Positions 1 through 9,152 of a stretch of DNA of 64,000 bases are shown here, in pieces; the first letter of the stretch is position 1; each line of letters opens with the position of its first letter. The notes under the pieces were generated by a model. The model was given only the letters and a program-made list of their open reading frames with translations. It did not search any database and was not told where the DNA came from. The DNA is from Marinifilum sp. D737 (GTDB lineage: Bacteria; Bacteroidota; Bacteroidia; Bacteroidales; Marinifilaceae): contig NZ_JANQCD010000015.1 of assembly GCF_026672275.1 (NCBI RefSeq), forward strand, positions 1-64,000, written 5' to 3'. The position numbers and the translations under genes were made by a program.

Positions 1-21
1 CGGAAAAGAAAAACCGTTTTG

Positions 22-94
22 AGCGAGAAACGAGACTCGAACTCGCGACCCTAACCTTGGCAAGGTTATGCTCTACCAACTGAGCTATTCTCGC
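22..94 (-). tRNA. tRNA-Gly (GCC)
   Basis: Read on the minus strand, the sequence folds as a full cloverleaf. The acceptor arms GCGAGAA and TTCTCGC pair perfectly. The D-arm reads AGCTCAGTTGGTAGAGC and the T-loop reads GTTCGAGTC. The anticodon stem TAACC/GGTTA encloses the loop TTGCCAA, giving anticodon GCC for glycine. The discriminator base is U, as in bacterial tRNA-Gly. The CCA end is not encoded. Confidence 0.97.
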
Positions 95-217
95 ATTCTG
101 TAATGAACCTTTGTTCTTACTTTTGCGATGCAAATATAGATATTCCCTAGGTTTTCGCAAGTGTTTTTTTCAAAAAAATGTCAATTGTCCTCCTAAATTT
201 CTGAGTGTTTGTACAAA

Positions 218-255
218 AGAAAAGGGAAAAAATTTCTCAATTCTTTCCCTTTTAT
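218..255 (-). terminator. Terminator of the DPP IV gene
   Basis: On the minus strand a stem AAAAGGGAAA/TTTCCCTTTT ends in a T-rich run. It lies just downstream of the peptidase stop codon. Confidence 0.6.
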
Positions 256-278
256 ATTTAAATCAGCATAAATCGTTC

Positions 279-2492
279 TTATAAATTATCTTTTAAAAAT
301 TTATTAAAACGCTTGTACAGATGTAACCTGGTTTTACCTCCGTAAATGCTATGATTTCTGTTGGTATAAATTTGCATCTCGAATTGCTTGTCAGCTTGAA
401 CCAATCTCTCAGCAAACTCATAAACATTTTGTACATGAACGTTATCATCTGCAGTTCCATGGCAAAGCAATAAGCTTCCCTGTAGTTTGTCTACATGATT
501 AATTGGAGAATTATCGTCGTAACCTTTAGGATTTTCCTGAGGAGTTCTCATGAAGCGTTCTGTATAAACCGAATCATAGTATCTCCAGTTGGTTACCGGA
601 GCAATTGCAATTGCCGCTGCAAAAACATCAGGAGCTTTCTCCAAACAAAGCGATGACATGAATCCACCAAAACTCCATCCCCATATTGCAATTCTATTTT
701 CATCGATAAAGGATTCCCCGGATAATGCTCTTCCCGCTGAAATCATATCGTCCGATTCCAATCTTCCCAACTGCATATAGGTACACTTGCGGAACTCCTG
801 ACCACGAGCACCAGTTCCACGAGGATCAACACAAACCACAATATATCCTTCTTGAGCAAGATATTGGTACCAATCAAAGCTCCATCTGTTCTCAACACTT
901 TGGGAGTTTGGTCCACTATATTGAGTCATTACCACAGGGTATTTTTTAGAAGGATCAAAATTGAATGGCTTAATCATCCAGGCATTCAACATGGTCATAC
1001 CATCAGCTGCTGGTAACATGGTAAACTCTTTTGGATTGTATTGATAACTCTTCAACTTTTCAACCAAAGCCTTGTTATCTTCCAACACACGAATCAATTT
1101 TCCTTTATAGTTATACAAGCTAACTGTGTTTGGCTGTGTAACACTCGAAAAATAATTGATATAGTATTTAAAACCATTACTAAATACTGTTCTGTTGGTT
1201 CCTTTAGCAGGAGTAATCAATTTCTTTCCAGTTCCATTCAATTTCACAGAATAAGTATTTCTGTCCATTGGCGAAACCTCTGCCGATTCGTAGTAACATA
1301 CTTTCTTCGCTTCATCAAAACCTAGAAAATCTGTCATGTCCCAATCTCCTGATGTAATTTGATTAACTGGTTTTCCAGTAATCATATCAAACAAATACAA
1401 GTGGTTGAATCCATCTTTCTCATCTGGATAAATGAATTGAGTTCCATTATCCAGGAAAGTTAAGAAATCGAAATTACGCTCCTCAACGTAATACTTGTTT
1501 TCTTGTGTATACATTACATCCGACTCTCCTGTTTTGGCATTAGCTAACAAAAACTCCAATTTATTCTGATGACGATTCAAACGGTAAATGCTTAGCTTTT
1601 TAGGATCTTTGGTCCACTTCAATCGTGGAATGTACTGATCCTTCTCCTCGCCTACATTCATTTTCTTGGTAATACGATCTTCAACATTGTATACCCATAC
1701 ACTTACTTCTGAGTTTTTCTCTCCTGCTTTTGGATATTTGTAAGTATAGTTTTCAGGATAAAGAGCATTTTCTTTTACTTGTGGATACAAACCTTCAAAC
1801 TTATTCATGTTGAACATCTTCACTTCGCTCTCATCGAACTTCATGTATGCCAAAAACTTACTATCAGGCGACCATGTAAAGGCTTTATTAAATTCGAATT
1901 CTTCTTCGTAAACCCAGTCAGGTGTACCATTTTGAATCTTATTGAACTCACCATCTTTGGTAATTCTAATTTCCGATCCGAAAAGTACATTATGAATAAA
2001 CAAGTTGTTGTCTCTTACAAAAGCAATTCTATTGCCATTTGGCGAGAAAGTTGCCAATCGTTGCTTTCCATTTTTCGAAAGGGGAACCAACTCCTTATTT
2101 TTAAACGAATAAACGTAATAATCAGCCGTAAACGATCTTCTGTAAATTCTTTCCTGATTTGTTGTCAAAAGCAGCCTCTTCTCATCATTACTAAATGTAT
2201 ATTCACTGATATACTTTAAGTCAGTATCCTTCATTTCACTTAAATCGAAAAGTGTTTCAACAACTTTTCCTGTCGCAAAACTGTACTTTACAATTTTAGT
2301 TCCGTTTCCTTCCAATGTGGTATAGTGTACACCATCATTCATCGAGCGCAAGCCATACACCGATTTTTGCCCAAATGTGCGATTTAGCATCAAATCTTCC
2401 ATGCTTATTTTCTTCACCTCTTGTTGTGCAAAAACTACGAGTGAGAAACACATCACGATAGCTGATGTTAAAATCAATCTTATTTTTCTCAT
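279..2492 (-). CDS. Dipeptidyl peptidase IV-type serine peptidase (S9)
   Basis: Exported prolyl oligopeptidase-family exopeptidase predicted to release Xaa-Pro or Xaa-Ala dipeptides from peptide N-termini. A signal peptide covers about residues 1-22, ending in VVFAQQ. A DPP IV beta-propeller follows to about residue 490, then an alpha/beta-hydrolase domain. The catalytic triad is visible: Ser607 in GWSFGG, Asp682 in HGTADDNVH and His714 in NRNHS. The Glu cluster in DWVYEEEF (residues 196-198) matches the double Glu that binds the substrate N-terminus in true DPP IV enzymes, so DPP IV is favoured over other S9 members. At 737 aa the length is normal. It is transcribed alone, between the tRNA and the divergent thrS operon, and probably acts in periplasmic or surface peptide use. 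Confidence 0.93.
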   Translation of the reverse strand: MRKIRLILTSAIVMCFSLVVFAQQEVKKISMEDLMLNRTFGQKSVYGLRSMNDGVHYTTLEGNGTKIVKYSFATGKVVETLFDLSEMKDTDLKYISEYTFSNDEKRLLLTTNQERIYRRSFTADYYVYSFKNKELVPLSKNGKQRLATFSPNGNRIAFVRDNNLFIHNVLFGSEIRITKDGEFNKIQNGTPDWVYEEEFEFNKAFTWSPDSKFLAYMKFDESEVKMFNMNKFEGLYPQVKENALYPENYTYKYPKAGEKNSEVSVWVYNVEDRITKKMNVGEEKDQYIPRLKWTKDPKKLSIYRLNRHQNKLEFLLANAKTGESDVMYTQENKYYVEERNFDFLTFLDNGTQFIYPDEKDGFNHLYLFDMITGKPVNQITSGDWDMTDFLGFDEAKKVCYYESAEVSPMDRNTYSVKLNGTGKKLITPAKGTNRTVFSNGFKYYINYFSSVTQPNTVSLYNYKGKLIRVLEDNKALVEKLKSYQYNPKEFTMLPAADGMTMLNAWMIKPFNFDPSKKYPVVMTQYSGPNSQSVENRWSFDWYQYLAQEGYIVVCVDPRGTGARGQEFRKCTYMQLGRLESDDMISAGRALSGESFIDENRIAIWGWSFGGFMSSLCLEKAPDVFAAAIAIAPVTNWRYYDSVYTERFMRTPQENPKGYDDNSPINHVDKLQGSLLLCHGTADDNVHVQNVYEFAERLVQADKQFEMQIYTNRNHSIYGGKTRLHLYKRFNKFLKDNL

Positions 2493-2717
2493 GTTTGTTG
2501 AATTATTTACAATTTGTATAGGTTGTATTTACAAAGTCCAAAGATTCTACTTTTTTAGAGAAAAGAAAAATTTTTAATCCTGATATAAATCAGAACTAAC
2601 AAGCATTACAAGTCTCCATCCTCGTCTTAAATTAACCTGTTATCGTAAGAAATTGCCAAATCTATTGAAATGCTAAATATTGCTCACAATTTAAAGTTCT
2701 ATTTGAACAGAAAGTTA

Positions 2718-2725
2718 TATCTTTG
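2718..2725 (+). promoter_or_regulatory. -7 element of the thrS operon
   Basis: TATCTTTG fits the Bacteroidota TAnnTTTG -7 element exactly. No TTTG box is present 19 bp upstream. The predicted 5' leader of thrS would be about 120 nt, and I saw no recognisable riboswitch in it. Confidence 0.45.
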
Positions 2726-2852
2726 TGGATTGAATTTCAAAATGGTTGATTTATTATCTCAATTAACTGAATATTAGCACGAAATTCATATTTTCTATTT
2801 AAGTATATCATGCTGGTTTGTAGCGGTGTGAATAAAAATTAAAAACAATAGG

Positions 2853-4805
2853 ATGATTAAAATTACATTTCCAGATGGAACAGTAAAAGAGTTTGAAGCT
2901 GGCATCTCTGGTATCGAGATCGCGAAAAGCATTTCCAGTCGATTGGCAAAAGAAGTTTTGTCGATAACCGTTAACGATCAGTTGTATGATCTTACACGTG
3001 CGATTAACGAAGATGCAAGTATTAAGCTTCACACTTGGAATGATGAAGAAGGGAAACACGCTTTTTGGCACTCTTCAGCTCACTTAATGGCTGAAGCCTT
3101 AGAGGTATTGTACCCAGGAGTAAAATTTGGTATTGGTCCTGCAATTGAAATGGGCTTTTACTACGATGTTGATTTAGGAAATGGTACGGTACTTACCGAC
3201 AAAGATCTTCCTAAGATTGAACAGAAAATGCTTGAACTTGCACGTAGCAAGAACGAATATAAAAGAACCGATGTAACAAAAGAGGAAGCTCTTCAGTTTT
3301 TCGGTGAAAGAAATGAGGAGTACAAAGTTGAGTTGATCAACGAATTGGAAGATGGTACAATTAGCTTTTACCAACAAGGTGGATTTACCGATTTGTGTAG
3401 AGGTCCACACTTGCCAAACACAAGTTACATCAAAGCTATCAAACTAAACTCGGTAGCTGGTGCTTACTGGAGAGGCGACGAAAAACGTCCTCAGCTTACT
3501 CGTGTTTATGGTATTACTTTCCCAAAGAAAAAATACCTTGACGAGTATGAGGTAATGATGGAAGAAGCTAAAAAGCGTGACCACAGAAAATTGGGTAAGG
3601 AAATGGAATTGTTCACTTTCTCTCAAAATGTTGGTCAGGGGATGCCAATTTGGTTGCCAAAAGGTGCTCAATTGCGCGAAAGCCTGGAATCATTCCTAAA
3701 GCGAGTTCAAAAGAAATTTGGATACGAGCAAATTATCACACCGCACATTGGTAACATTAATTTGTACAAAACTTCAGGTCACTACGACAAATATGGCGAA
3801 GATTCATTCCAGGCAATCCAAACTCCACAAGAAGGAGAAGAGTATTTGCTAAAACCAATGAACTGTCCTCACCACTGTGAAGCATATAAATTCAAACCTC
3901 GTTCTTATAAAGACCTTCCTGTTCGTTTTGCAGAATTTGGAACCGTTTATCGTTACGAGCAAAGTGGAGAGCTTCACGGATTAACTCGTGTTCGTAGTTT
4001 TACTCAGGATGATGCTCACTTGTTCTGTACTCCAGATCAATTGAAAGATGAATTTAAAAAGGTAATCGATATCATTTTCATCATCTTTAAAGCATTGAAC
4101 TTTACCGAATATGTTGCTCAGGTATCTCTTCGTGATAAAGAAAATCATGCAAAATATATTGGTGCTGAAGAAAATTGGGATAAAGCTGAAAAAGCAATTA
4201 TCGAAGCGGCAGAAGAAAAAGGCTTGAACACTGTAGTGGAATACGGGGAAGCTGCATTCTATGGCCCAAAGCTTGACTTCATGATTAAGGATGCAATTGG
4301 TCGTAAGTGGCAGTTGGGTACAATTCAGGTTGACTACAACTTGCCAGAACGTTTCGAATTGGAATATGTAGGAAGTGATAACCAGAAACATAGACCAATT
4401 ATGATTCACCGTGCACCCTTTGGATCTATGGAACGTTTCGTTGCAGTATTGCTTGAACATACAGGAGGTAAATTCCCATTGTGGTTAACACCTGAACAAG
4501 CTGTTATCATGCCAATTAGCGAAAAATATAACGATTATGCAAAAAAAGTTTTAAATTCGTTAAATAATTCCGATATTCGCGCCGTATTAGATGATCGCAA
4601 CGAGAAAATCGGAAGAAAAATCCGTGACAACGAGTTGAAAAAGACCCCATACTTAATTATTGTTGGCGAGAAAGAAGCTACAGAAAATACAGTTTCAGTT
4701 CGTAAACAAGGAGAAGGTGACATGGGATCTATGACTATTACAGAATTTTCAGAATTTATTAATAAAGAAGTAGAAGCACAATTGTCTTCTATCGAGAATT
4801 ACTAA
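2853..4805 (+). CDS. thrS: Threonyl-tRNA synthetase
   Basis: Cytoplasmic class II synthetase that charges tRNA-Thr. The order is an N-terminal TGS domain (about residues 1-62), the editing domain with HSSAH at about 72-76, the catalytic core with the zinc-site Cys in [10 protein letters not shown], class II motif 3 in [11 protein letters not shown], and a C-terminal anticodon-binding domain from about residue 550. The 650-aa length is standard. ATG at 2853 is the first start in frame and gives the usual beginning of the TGS domain. It is the first gene of thrS-infC-rpmI-rplT, an arrangement shared by many bacteria. infC begins 21 nt after the stop, so the two are very probably co-transcribed. 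Confidence 0.98.
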   Translation: MIKITFPDGTVKEFEAGISGIEIAKSISSRLAKEVLSITVNDQLYDLTRAINEDASIKLHTWNDEEGKHAFWHSSAHLMAEALEVLYPGVKFGIGPAIEMGFYYDVDLGNGTVLTDKDLPKIEQKMLELARSKNEYKRTDVTKEEALQFFGERNEEYKVELINELEDGTISFYQQGGFTDLCRGPHLPNTSYIKAIKLNSVAGAYWRGDEKRPQLTRVYGITFPKKKYLDEYEVMMEEAKKRDHRKLGKEMELFTFSQNVGQGMPIWLPKGAQLRESLESFLKRVQKKFGYEQIITPHIGNINLYKTSGHYDKYGEDSFQAIQTPQEGEEYLLKPMNCPHHCEAYKFKPRSYKDLPVRFAEFGTVYRYEQSGELHGLTRVRSFTQDDAHLFCTPDQLKDEFKKVIDIIFIIFKALNFTEYVAQVSLRDKENHAKYIGAEENWDKAEKAIIEAAEEKGLNTVVEYGEAAFYGPKLDFMIKDAIGRKWQLGTIQVDYNLPERFELEYVGSDNQKHRPIMIHRAPFGSMERFVAVLLEHTGGKFPLWLTPEQAVIMPISEKYNDYAKKVLNSLNNSDIRAVLDDRNEKIGRKIRDNELKKTPYLIIVGEKEATENTVSVRKQGEGDMGSMTITEFSEFINKEVEAQLSSIENY

Positions 4806-4812
4806 CTAAAAT

Positions 4813-4818
4813 AGGAGG
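4813..4818 (+). promoter_or_regulatory. Consensus Shine-Dalgarno of infC
   Basis: AGGAGG lies 8 nt before the ATA codon at 4827. Such a perfect Shine-Dalgarno is exceptional in this window, where other start codons are preceded by A-rich sequence. It fixes the infC start at 4827 rather than at the first in-frame ATG (4995), which would remove the N-terminal domain. Confidence 0.8.
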
Positions 4819-4826
4819 ACCTAGCC

Positions 4827-5381
4827 ATAGCTGGATTTCATCACAGAAACAATAGAGGTCAAAGAAGACCTCAAGAGGCTCAACACAAGATTAACCAAGC
4901 AATTAGAGCCCGCAGTGTTCGCGTTGTTGGAGATAACGTAGAACCAGGAGTTTATTCAATTTCAGAAGCATTAAAGTTTGCTGAAGAACAAGAATTGGAC
5001 TTAGTTGAAATTTCACCAAAAGCCGATCCACCAGTTTGTAAGATCATCGATTACAAAAAGTTTCTTTATCAGCAGAAAAAGAAACAAAAGGAAATGAAGG
5101 CTAAAGCGGTTAAAGTTGTTGTAAAAGAAATTCGTTTCGGACCAAATACCGACGAACATGATTACAACTTTAAATTGAAACATGCCGAAAAATTCCTTAA
5201 CGAAGGAGCTAAGGTTAAAGCATACGTTTTCTTTAAAGGACGTTCAATCCTTTTTAAAGATAAAGGTGAGATTTTATTGTTAAAATTCGCTCAAGATCTT
5301 GAAGAATTAGGGAAAGTTGAACAAATGCCTCGTTTGGAAGGTAAGCGTATGACTATGTTCATTACTCCAAAGAAAAAGTAG
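4827..5381 (+). CDS. infC: Translation initiation factor IF-3, ATA start
   Basis: IF-3 binds the 30S subunit and checks start-codon/initiator-tRNA pairing. The frame is open from a TAG at 4812 and contains no ATG, GTG or TTG before the conserved N-terminal domain. The only plausible start is ATA at 4827, 8 nt after AGGAGG, giving 184 aa beginning with (M)[15 protein letters not shown]. The N-domain follows ([14 protein letters not shown], then [19 protein letters not shown]). The C-domain includes [17 protein letters not shown] and ends with [15 protein letters not shown]. coli infC also uses a rare start (AUU), which lets IF-3 repress its own translation; the same logic is inferred here. Starting at the ATG at 4995 would leave only 128 aa without most of the N-domain, so that start is rejected. 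Confidence 0.93.
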   Translation: MAGFHHRNNRGQRRPQEAQHKINQAIRARSVRVVGDNVEPGVYSISEALKFAEEQELDLVEISPKADPPVCKIIDYKKFLYQQKKKQKEMKAKAVKVVVKEIRFGPNTDEHDYNFKLKHAEKFLNEGAKVKAYVFFKGRSILFKDKGEILLLKFAQDLEELGKVEQMPRLEGKRMTMFITPKKK

Positions 5382-5418
5382 AATAATTTATATATACATT
5401 AATTTTTAAATTTGTACA

Positions 5419-5616
5419 ATGCCTAAGATGAAAACAAATTGCAGTGCAAAGAAAAGATTTACTTTGACTGCATCTGGAAAAATCAAAAGAAAGCACGCTT
5501 TTAAAAGTCACATTTTGACTAAAAAAAGCACTAAAAGGAAGAGAAATCTTACCTACTTCGGTACTGTAAATAAAGCAGACCAGAAAAACGTTAAGTTAAT
5601 GCTTAACATGTTGTAA
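5419..5616 (+). CDS. rpmI: 50S ribosomal protein L35
   Basis: Small basic protein of the large ribosomal subunit. The 65-aa length and the sequence are typical: [14 protein letters not shown] at the start, then [12 protein letters not shown] and a basic centre. It lies 37 nt after infC in the conserved infC-rpmI-rplT order and is followed after 90 nt by rplT. Confidence 0.98.
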   Translation: MPKMKTNCSAKKRFTLTASGKIKRKHAFKSHILTKKSTKRKRNLTYFGTVNKADQKNVKLMLNML

Positions 5617-5653
5617 GAATCAGTTATTGATTTTTTTAGTTATTAACCGAGTG

Positions 5654-5688
5654 GTTAGCACCAAAGAGTCCTTAAATGGAACGCTAAC
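5654..5688 (+). promoter_or_regulatory. Hairpin in the rpmI-rplT spacer
   Basis: The outer arms GTTAGC (5654-5659) and GCTAAC (5683-5688) pair perfectly. An inner stem CCA/TGG and AAG/CTT with loop AGTC can form inside them. The hairpin sits 18 nt before the rplT start. L20 is a known mRNA-binding autoregulator in other bacteria, so a leader role is possible but unproven. Confidence 0.35.
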
Positions 5689-5706
5689 ATTCAAAAATTA
5701 GGAATT

Positions 5707-6060
5707 ATGCCAAGATCAGTAAATTCTGTAGCTTCAAGAGCTAGAAGAAAAAGAATTTTAAAAGAAACCAGAGGTAACTTTGGAGCAAGAGCTAATGTTT
5801 GGACAGTAGCCAAAAATACTTTCGAAAAAGGTTTGCAATATGCTTACCGCGATAGAAAGAAAAAGAAATCAAACTTTAGAGCATTGTGGATTCAGCGTAT
5901 TAACGCAGCAGCAAGACTTGAAGGTCTTTCTTATTCACAATTAATTGGTTTGATGCACAAAGCTAACATCGAAATTAACCGTAAGGTTTTAGCAGATTTA
6001 GCTGTAAATCATCCAGAAGCATTTAAAGCTGTAGTGGGTAAAGCACAAGCAGCTAAATAG
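5707..6060 (+). CDS. rplT: 50S ribosomal protein L20
   Basis: Basic 23S rRNA-binding protein needed early in 50S assembly. The sequence opens with [19 protein letters not shown] and contains [22 protein letters not shown] and [10 protein letters not shown]. At 117 aa it has the family's usual length. It is the last gene of the thrS operon, with a strong terminator 20 nt after its stop. In E. coli and Bacillus, L20 represses its own operon through its mRNA. The spacer hairpin at 5654-5688 is the place to look for such a site here. Confidence 0.98.
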   Translation: MPRSVNSVASRARRKRILKETRGNFGARANVWTVAKNTFEKGLQYAYRDRKKKKSNFRALWIQRINAAARLEGLSYSQLIGLMHKANIEINRKVLADLAVNHPEAFKAVVGKAQAAK

Positions 6061-6081
6061 TACTATAAATTATTTACTTTG

Positions 6082-6112
6082 AAAAGGGGTTGTGTTTCAC
6101 AATCCCTTTTTT
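6082..6112 (+). terminator. Terminator of the thrS-rplT operon
   Basis: A 13-bp stem (6082-6094 with 6098-6110, one G:U pair) has a short TTT loop and continues into T6 (6107-6112). It is a strong intrinsic terminator. Confidence 0.85.
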
Positions 6113-6167
6113 ACGTTTCAACTCCTAATAATTAGTACTTATTGCCCTCAGTAAGTACATTATCGAA

Positions 6168-6209
6168 AAAGCATAATAATAGCTGCAATGCTTGACATTA
6201 TTATGCTTT
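6168..6209. repeat. Perfect 13-bp inverted repeat upstream of dapB
   Basis: AAAGCATAATAAT (6168-6180) and ATTATTATGCTTT (6197-6209) are exact inverse complements separated by 16 nt. No T-run follows. The right arm covers the -33 position relative to the dapB -7 element, so it looks more like an operator than a terminator. Confidence 0.6.
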
Positions 6210-6217
6210 GGATTTAC

Positions 6218-6225
6218 TATTTTTG
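6218..6225 (+). promoter_or_regulatory. -7 element of dapB-lepB
   Basis: TATTTTTG fits TAnnTTTG. The -33 position falls inside the right arm of the inverted repeat. The predicted leader is about 50 nt. Confidence 0.45.
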
Positions 6226-6282
6226 AAATCATAACAAGGGAAAGCTATTAACCAAACCAATTTCCCACTAAATAAACCACAA

Positions 6283-6996
6283 ATGAGAATTGCATTAATA
6301 GGCTACGGAAAAATGGGTAAAGAAATAGAGCAAATTGCTCTGGATCGTGGCCATGAAATCGGATTAATTATCGATCAGCACAATCCAAAAGATCTTTGTG
6401 CAGATCATTTACAAAATATTGATGTTGCCATTGAGTTTACGAATCCAGATTCGGCGTTTGGCAATTATTTAAAATGCTTCGAAGCTAATGTTCCTGTTGT
6501 ATCCGGAACAACTGGCTGGCTTGATCAACTACCAGAAATTGAGAAACAATGTGCTGAAGGCAAAGGTTTCTTTTATGCATCGAACTTTAGCTTGGGCGTA
6601 AATCTGTTTTTTGAATTGAATAAGAAGCTAACCAAACTAATGGCTCCATTTAAGGAATACAATGTGGATATGGAGGAAATTCACCACATTCACAAATTGG
6701 ATTCTCCGAGTGGAACTGCTTTGACATTAGCTGATGGGATTATTGAAAATCATCCTAAAAAGGAAAAGTGGATTGAAGCTACCAGCATGAAGGAAGATGA
6801 ACTTAGCATATTGGCCAAACGCCACGGTGCAGTTCCTGGTACACATTCCATTACCTGGCATTCCGAAGTTGATGAAATTATGATTCAACATCAAGCATAC
6901 AGTAGAAAAGGATTTGCTTTGGGAGCAGTGCTGGCAGCCGAGTTTATGCCGAAAAAAGAAGGGTTTTATGGCATGAAAGATTTGCTTCAACTATAA
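6283..6996 (+). CDS. dapB: 4-hydroxy-tetrahydrodipicolinate reductase
   Basis: NAD(P)H-dependent reductase of the diaminopimelate/lysine pathway, cytoplasmic. The N-terminal Rossmann motif is GYGKMGKEIE at residues 7-16. The conserved FTNPDS and VSGTTGW segments follow. The catalytic signature EEIHHIHKLDSPSGTALTLA carries the conserved His pair, Lys, and SGTA substrate loop. At 237 aa it is slightly shorter than the E. coli enzyme, as is usual in Bacteroidota. lepB starts 33 nt after its stop, so the two are probably co-transcribed. Diaminopimelate feeds peptidoglycan synthesis, so the pair joins envelope functions. Confidence 0.97.
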   Translation: MRIALIGYGKMGKEIEQIALDRGHEIGLIIDQHNPKDLCADHLQNIDVAIEFTNPDSAFGNYLKCFEANVPVVSGTTGWLDQLPEIEKQCAEGKGFFYASNFSLGVNLFFELNKKLTKLMAPFKEYNVDMEEIHHIHKLDSPSGTALTLADGIIENHPKKEKWIEATSMKEDELSILAKRHGAVPGTHSITWHSEVDEIMIQHQAYSRKGFALGAVLAAEFMPKKEGFYGMKDLLQL

Positions 6997-7029
6997 AAGA
7001 AAATTGAGTAATCATTTAAATACAATTGA

Positions 7030-8418
7030 ATGGCAAACATACTAAGAAACAAATGGTTTAAATTTTCAATCGCGCTAATCATTACTTTATTAATGATTAT
7101 TTGGATTGGCAATTATTGGCTTTTATTAGGATTACCTATCCTTTTTGATGTTTATATCAGCAAAAGGGTGCATTGGGCCTTTTGGAAGAAAAAAGGAGTT
7201 AAGAAACAAAGTACAACTGTTGAATGGATTGATGCCATTATTTTTGCAGTAGTCGCCGCAACAATCATTAGAATGTTCTTTATTGAGGCTTACACAATTC
7301 CAACCAGTTCGATGGAAAAATCATTACTTGTTGGCGATTACTTATTTGTAAGTAAGGTAGCTTATGGTCCTAAAGTACCTAACACACCTCTATCCTTCCC
7401 TTTTGCACACCATACCATGCCTGGGACAAGCAAAACCAAATCATATTTGGAATGGATTAACTGGCCTTACAAGCGTCTTGCAGGATTGAATGAGATAAAA
7501 CGTAACGATGTTGTGGTATTCAATTTCCCCGCAGGAGATACCATTGTGGTAGGAGCCGAAAATCCAGATTACTATTCTCAATTAAGAGCTGCTACTGCAA
7601 CCATAAAGGAAAATGACATGAGAAGAGGACGTGCACTTCAATCTGATAATGCCTATATGAAAGTTGCTCGCAAATACTTCGCTCAAAATATGGAAATTGC
7701 CACTCGTCCGGTTGATAAACGTGAAAACTATATAAAGAGATGCGTTGCCATGCCAGGTGATACCATTTCCAGTGTAGACGGGCAGCTTTATATCAATGGG
7801 AAAGCTCAAGATAAAGTTGGAGAAGTGCAATACAATTATGAAATACGTACCAATGGCAGCATGATCAATCCTCGTAAATTAGAGGAAATGAATATCGCGA
7901 AAGACGAAATTAGCCATAGTGGTTCGGTTTATCACATGCCTTTATCAAAAGAAAAGGCCGATAAACTAAGTAAGCTAAGCAATATTTCATCATTGGTGAA
8001 GATGGTTCATGGGGTGGGCACTCCAGAAGATGTTTTCCCATTTAGCGAACATTACAACTGGAACAGAGATAACTTTGGACCTCTTGTAATCCCGCAAAAA
8101 GGACAAACCGTTGAGCTGAACATGAAAACTCTTCCATTGTATGAAAGAGCAATTAATGCCTATGAAGCTAATGATTTGACAGTAAAAGACTCTATTATTT
8201 ACATCAATGGGAAAGCTGCAGATACCTACACTTTTAAAATGGATTACTACTGGATGATGGGTGATAATCGTCACCGCTCAGCAGATTCTCGTTATTGGGG
8301 ATATGTTCCGGAAGACCATGTGGTAGGTAAAGCTTCATTCATCTGGCTATCGCTTGATAAGGATCAAAGCGGTTTTGGAAAAATCAGATGGGATAGAATT
8401 TTCAAGTGGATACACTAA
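7030..8418 (+). CDS. lepB: Signal peptidase I, long Bacteroidota form
   Basis: Membrane serine protease that removes signal peptides from exported proteins. Hydrophobic segments lie at about residues 10-40, followed by WIDAIIFAVVAATIIRMFFI at about 75-95. The catalytic Ser94 is in PTSSMEKSLLVGDY and the catalytic Lys236 is in YIKRCVAMPGDTI. Box E reads MMGDNRHRSADSRYWG near the C-terminus. At 462 aa it is much longer than minimal enzymes because of large insertions between the catalytic boxes. Long forms are common in Bacteroidota. It follows dapB by 33 nt and is closed by a terminator. Confidence 0.96.
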   Translation: MANILRNKWFKFSIALIITLLMIIWIGNYWLLLGLPILFDVYISKRVHWAFWKKKGVKKQSTTVEWIDAIIFAVVAATIIRMFFIEAYTIPTSSMEKSLLVGDYLFVSKVAYGPKVPNTPLSFPFAHHTMPGTSKTKSYLEWINWPYKRLAGLNEIKRNDVVVFNFPAGDTIVVGAENPDYYSQLRAATATIKENDMRRGRALQSDNAYMKVARKYFAQNMEIATRPVDKRENYIKRCVAMPGDTISSVDGQLYINGKAQDKVGEVQYNYEIRTNGSMINPRKLEEMNIAKDEISHSGSVYHMPLSKEKADKLSKLSNISSLVKMVHGVGTPEDVFPFSEHYNWNRDNFGPLVIPQKGQTVELNMKTLPLYERAINAYEANDLTVKDSIIYINGKAADTYTFKMDYYWMMGDNRHRSADSRYWGYVPEDHVVGKASFIWLSLDKDQSGFGKIRWDRIFKWIH

Positions 8419-8438
8419 GATATTGAAATCATATAAGT

Positions 8439-8466
8439 AAAGGCATCTGCAAAGATGCCTTTTTCT
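8439..8466 (+). terminator. Terminator after lepB
   Basis: A perfect 10-bp stem AAAGGCATCT/AGATGCCTTT with loop GCAA is followed by further T residues. Confidence 0.85.
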
Positions 8467-8510
8467 TTTATCTATATTTTTTATAGTTTCGCAATCCAAA
8501 CAGAAGAACA

Positions 8511-9152
8511 ATGGAAAATACTAAAGCTCTACTTTCAACAGCATATTTTGCACCAATTCAGTACTATTGCAAATTGATTCAGTATCCTAATGTGATGATT
8601 GAACAATGGGAAAACTATTCAAAGCAATCGTATCGCAACAGGTGTAATATTTATGGAGCAAACGGAGCATTGGCTATTTCTGTTCCAGTGGCAAAGGCTA
8701 CCAATAAAAAGGTATTCACCAAAGATGTTAAGATCTCTTACGACACCAACTGGCAAAAACTGCATTGGAAAGGGATAGAATCTGCTTATAAATCATCGCC
8801 TTTTTACGAATATTACATCGATGATTTAGAACGATTTTTTAAGCAAAAATGGGACTTCCTTTTAGATTTTAATCTTGAAATTCAATCAGAGATTTGTGAA
8901 ATCCTGGAAATAGAAAACAAGAACTCACTAACCGATGATTTTATTCCTGTAAACACTCCTAACATTGCTGATTTTAGAAATGTAATTCATCCAAAACCCC
9001 AAAAAGGAATAGATGATACCAAGTTCAATCCACAAACTTACACTCAAGTTTTTGGCGATAAACATGGTTTCATTCCCAACCTAAGCATTTTGGATTTGAT
9101 ATTTAATTTAGGTCCTGATAGTTCGTACTATCTGGAATCCTGCCTAAAGTAA
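8511..9152 (+). CDS. WbqC-family protein
   Basis: Cytoplasmic 213-aa protein of the WbqC family. The family signature is visible: STAYFAPIQYYCKL at the N-terminus, YRNRCNIYGANG, then the NWQKLHWKGIESAYKSSPFY segment. WbqC was named from an O-antigen cluster, but its biochemical role is not established. In this phylum it often sits next to lepB, as here. A TAGTTTCG sequence just upstream may be its promoter, since the lepB terminator separates it from lepB. Its 3' end overlaps the convergent Nudix gene by 9 bp. Confidence 0.85.
   Translation: MENTKALLSTAYFAPIQYYCKLIQYPNVMIEQWENYSKQSYRNRCNIYGANGALAISVPVAKATNKKVFTKDVKISYDTNWQKLHWKGIESAYKSSPFYEYYIDDLERFFKQKWDFLLDFNLEIQSEICEILEIENKNSLTDDFIPVNTPNIADFRNVIHPKPQKGIDDTKFNPQTYTQVFGDKHGFIPNLSILDLIFNLGPDSSYYLESCLK

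Noticed and set aside
1779-2219. Plus-strand 146-codon frame
   Set aside because: It is the reverse of the DPP IV propeller region and has no start context or domain.
3981-4460. Minus-strand 159-codon frame
   Set aside because: It lies entirely inside thrS on the opposite strand, is Cys/Phe-rich and shows no family resemblance. It is a shadow of the thrS codons.
4995-5381. infC starting at the first ATG
   Set aside because: This would delete most of the conserved IF-3 N-domain, whose codons continue upstream in frame to 4827 behind AGGAGG.
6168-6209. Intrinsic terminator
   Set aside because: The stem has a 16-nt loop and no T-run, and the upstream operon already ends in a strong terminator at 6082-6112.
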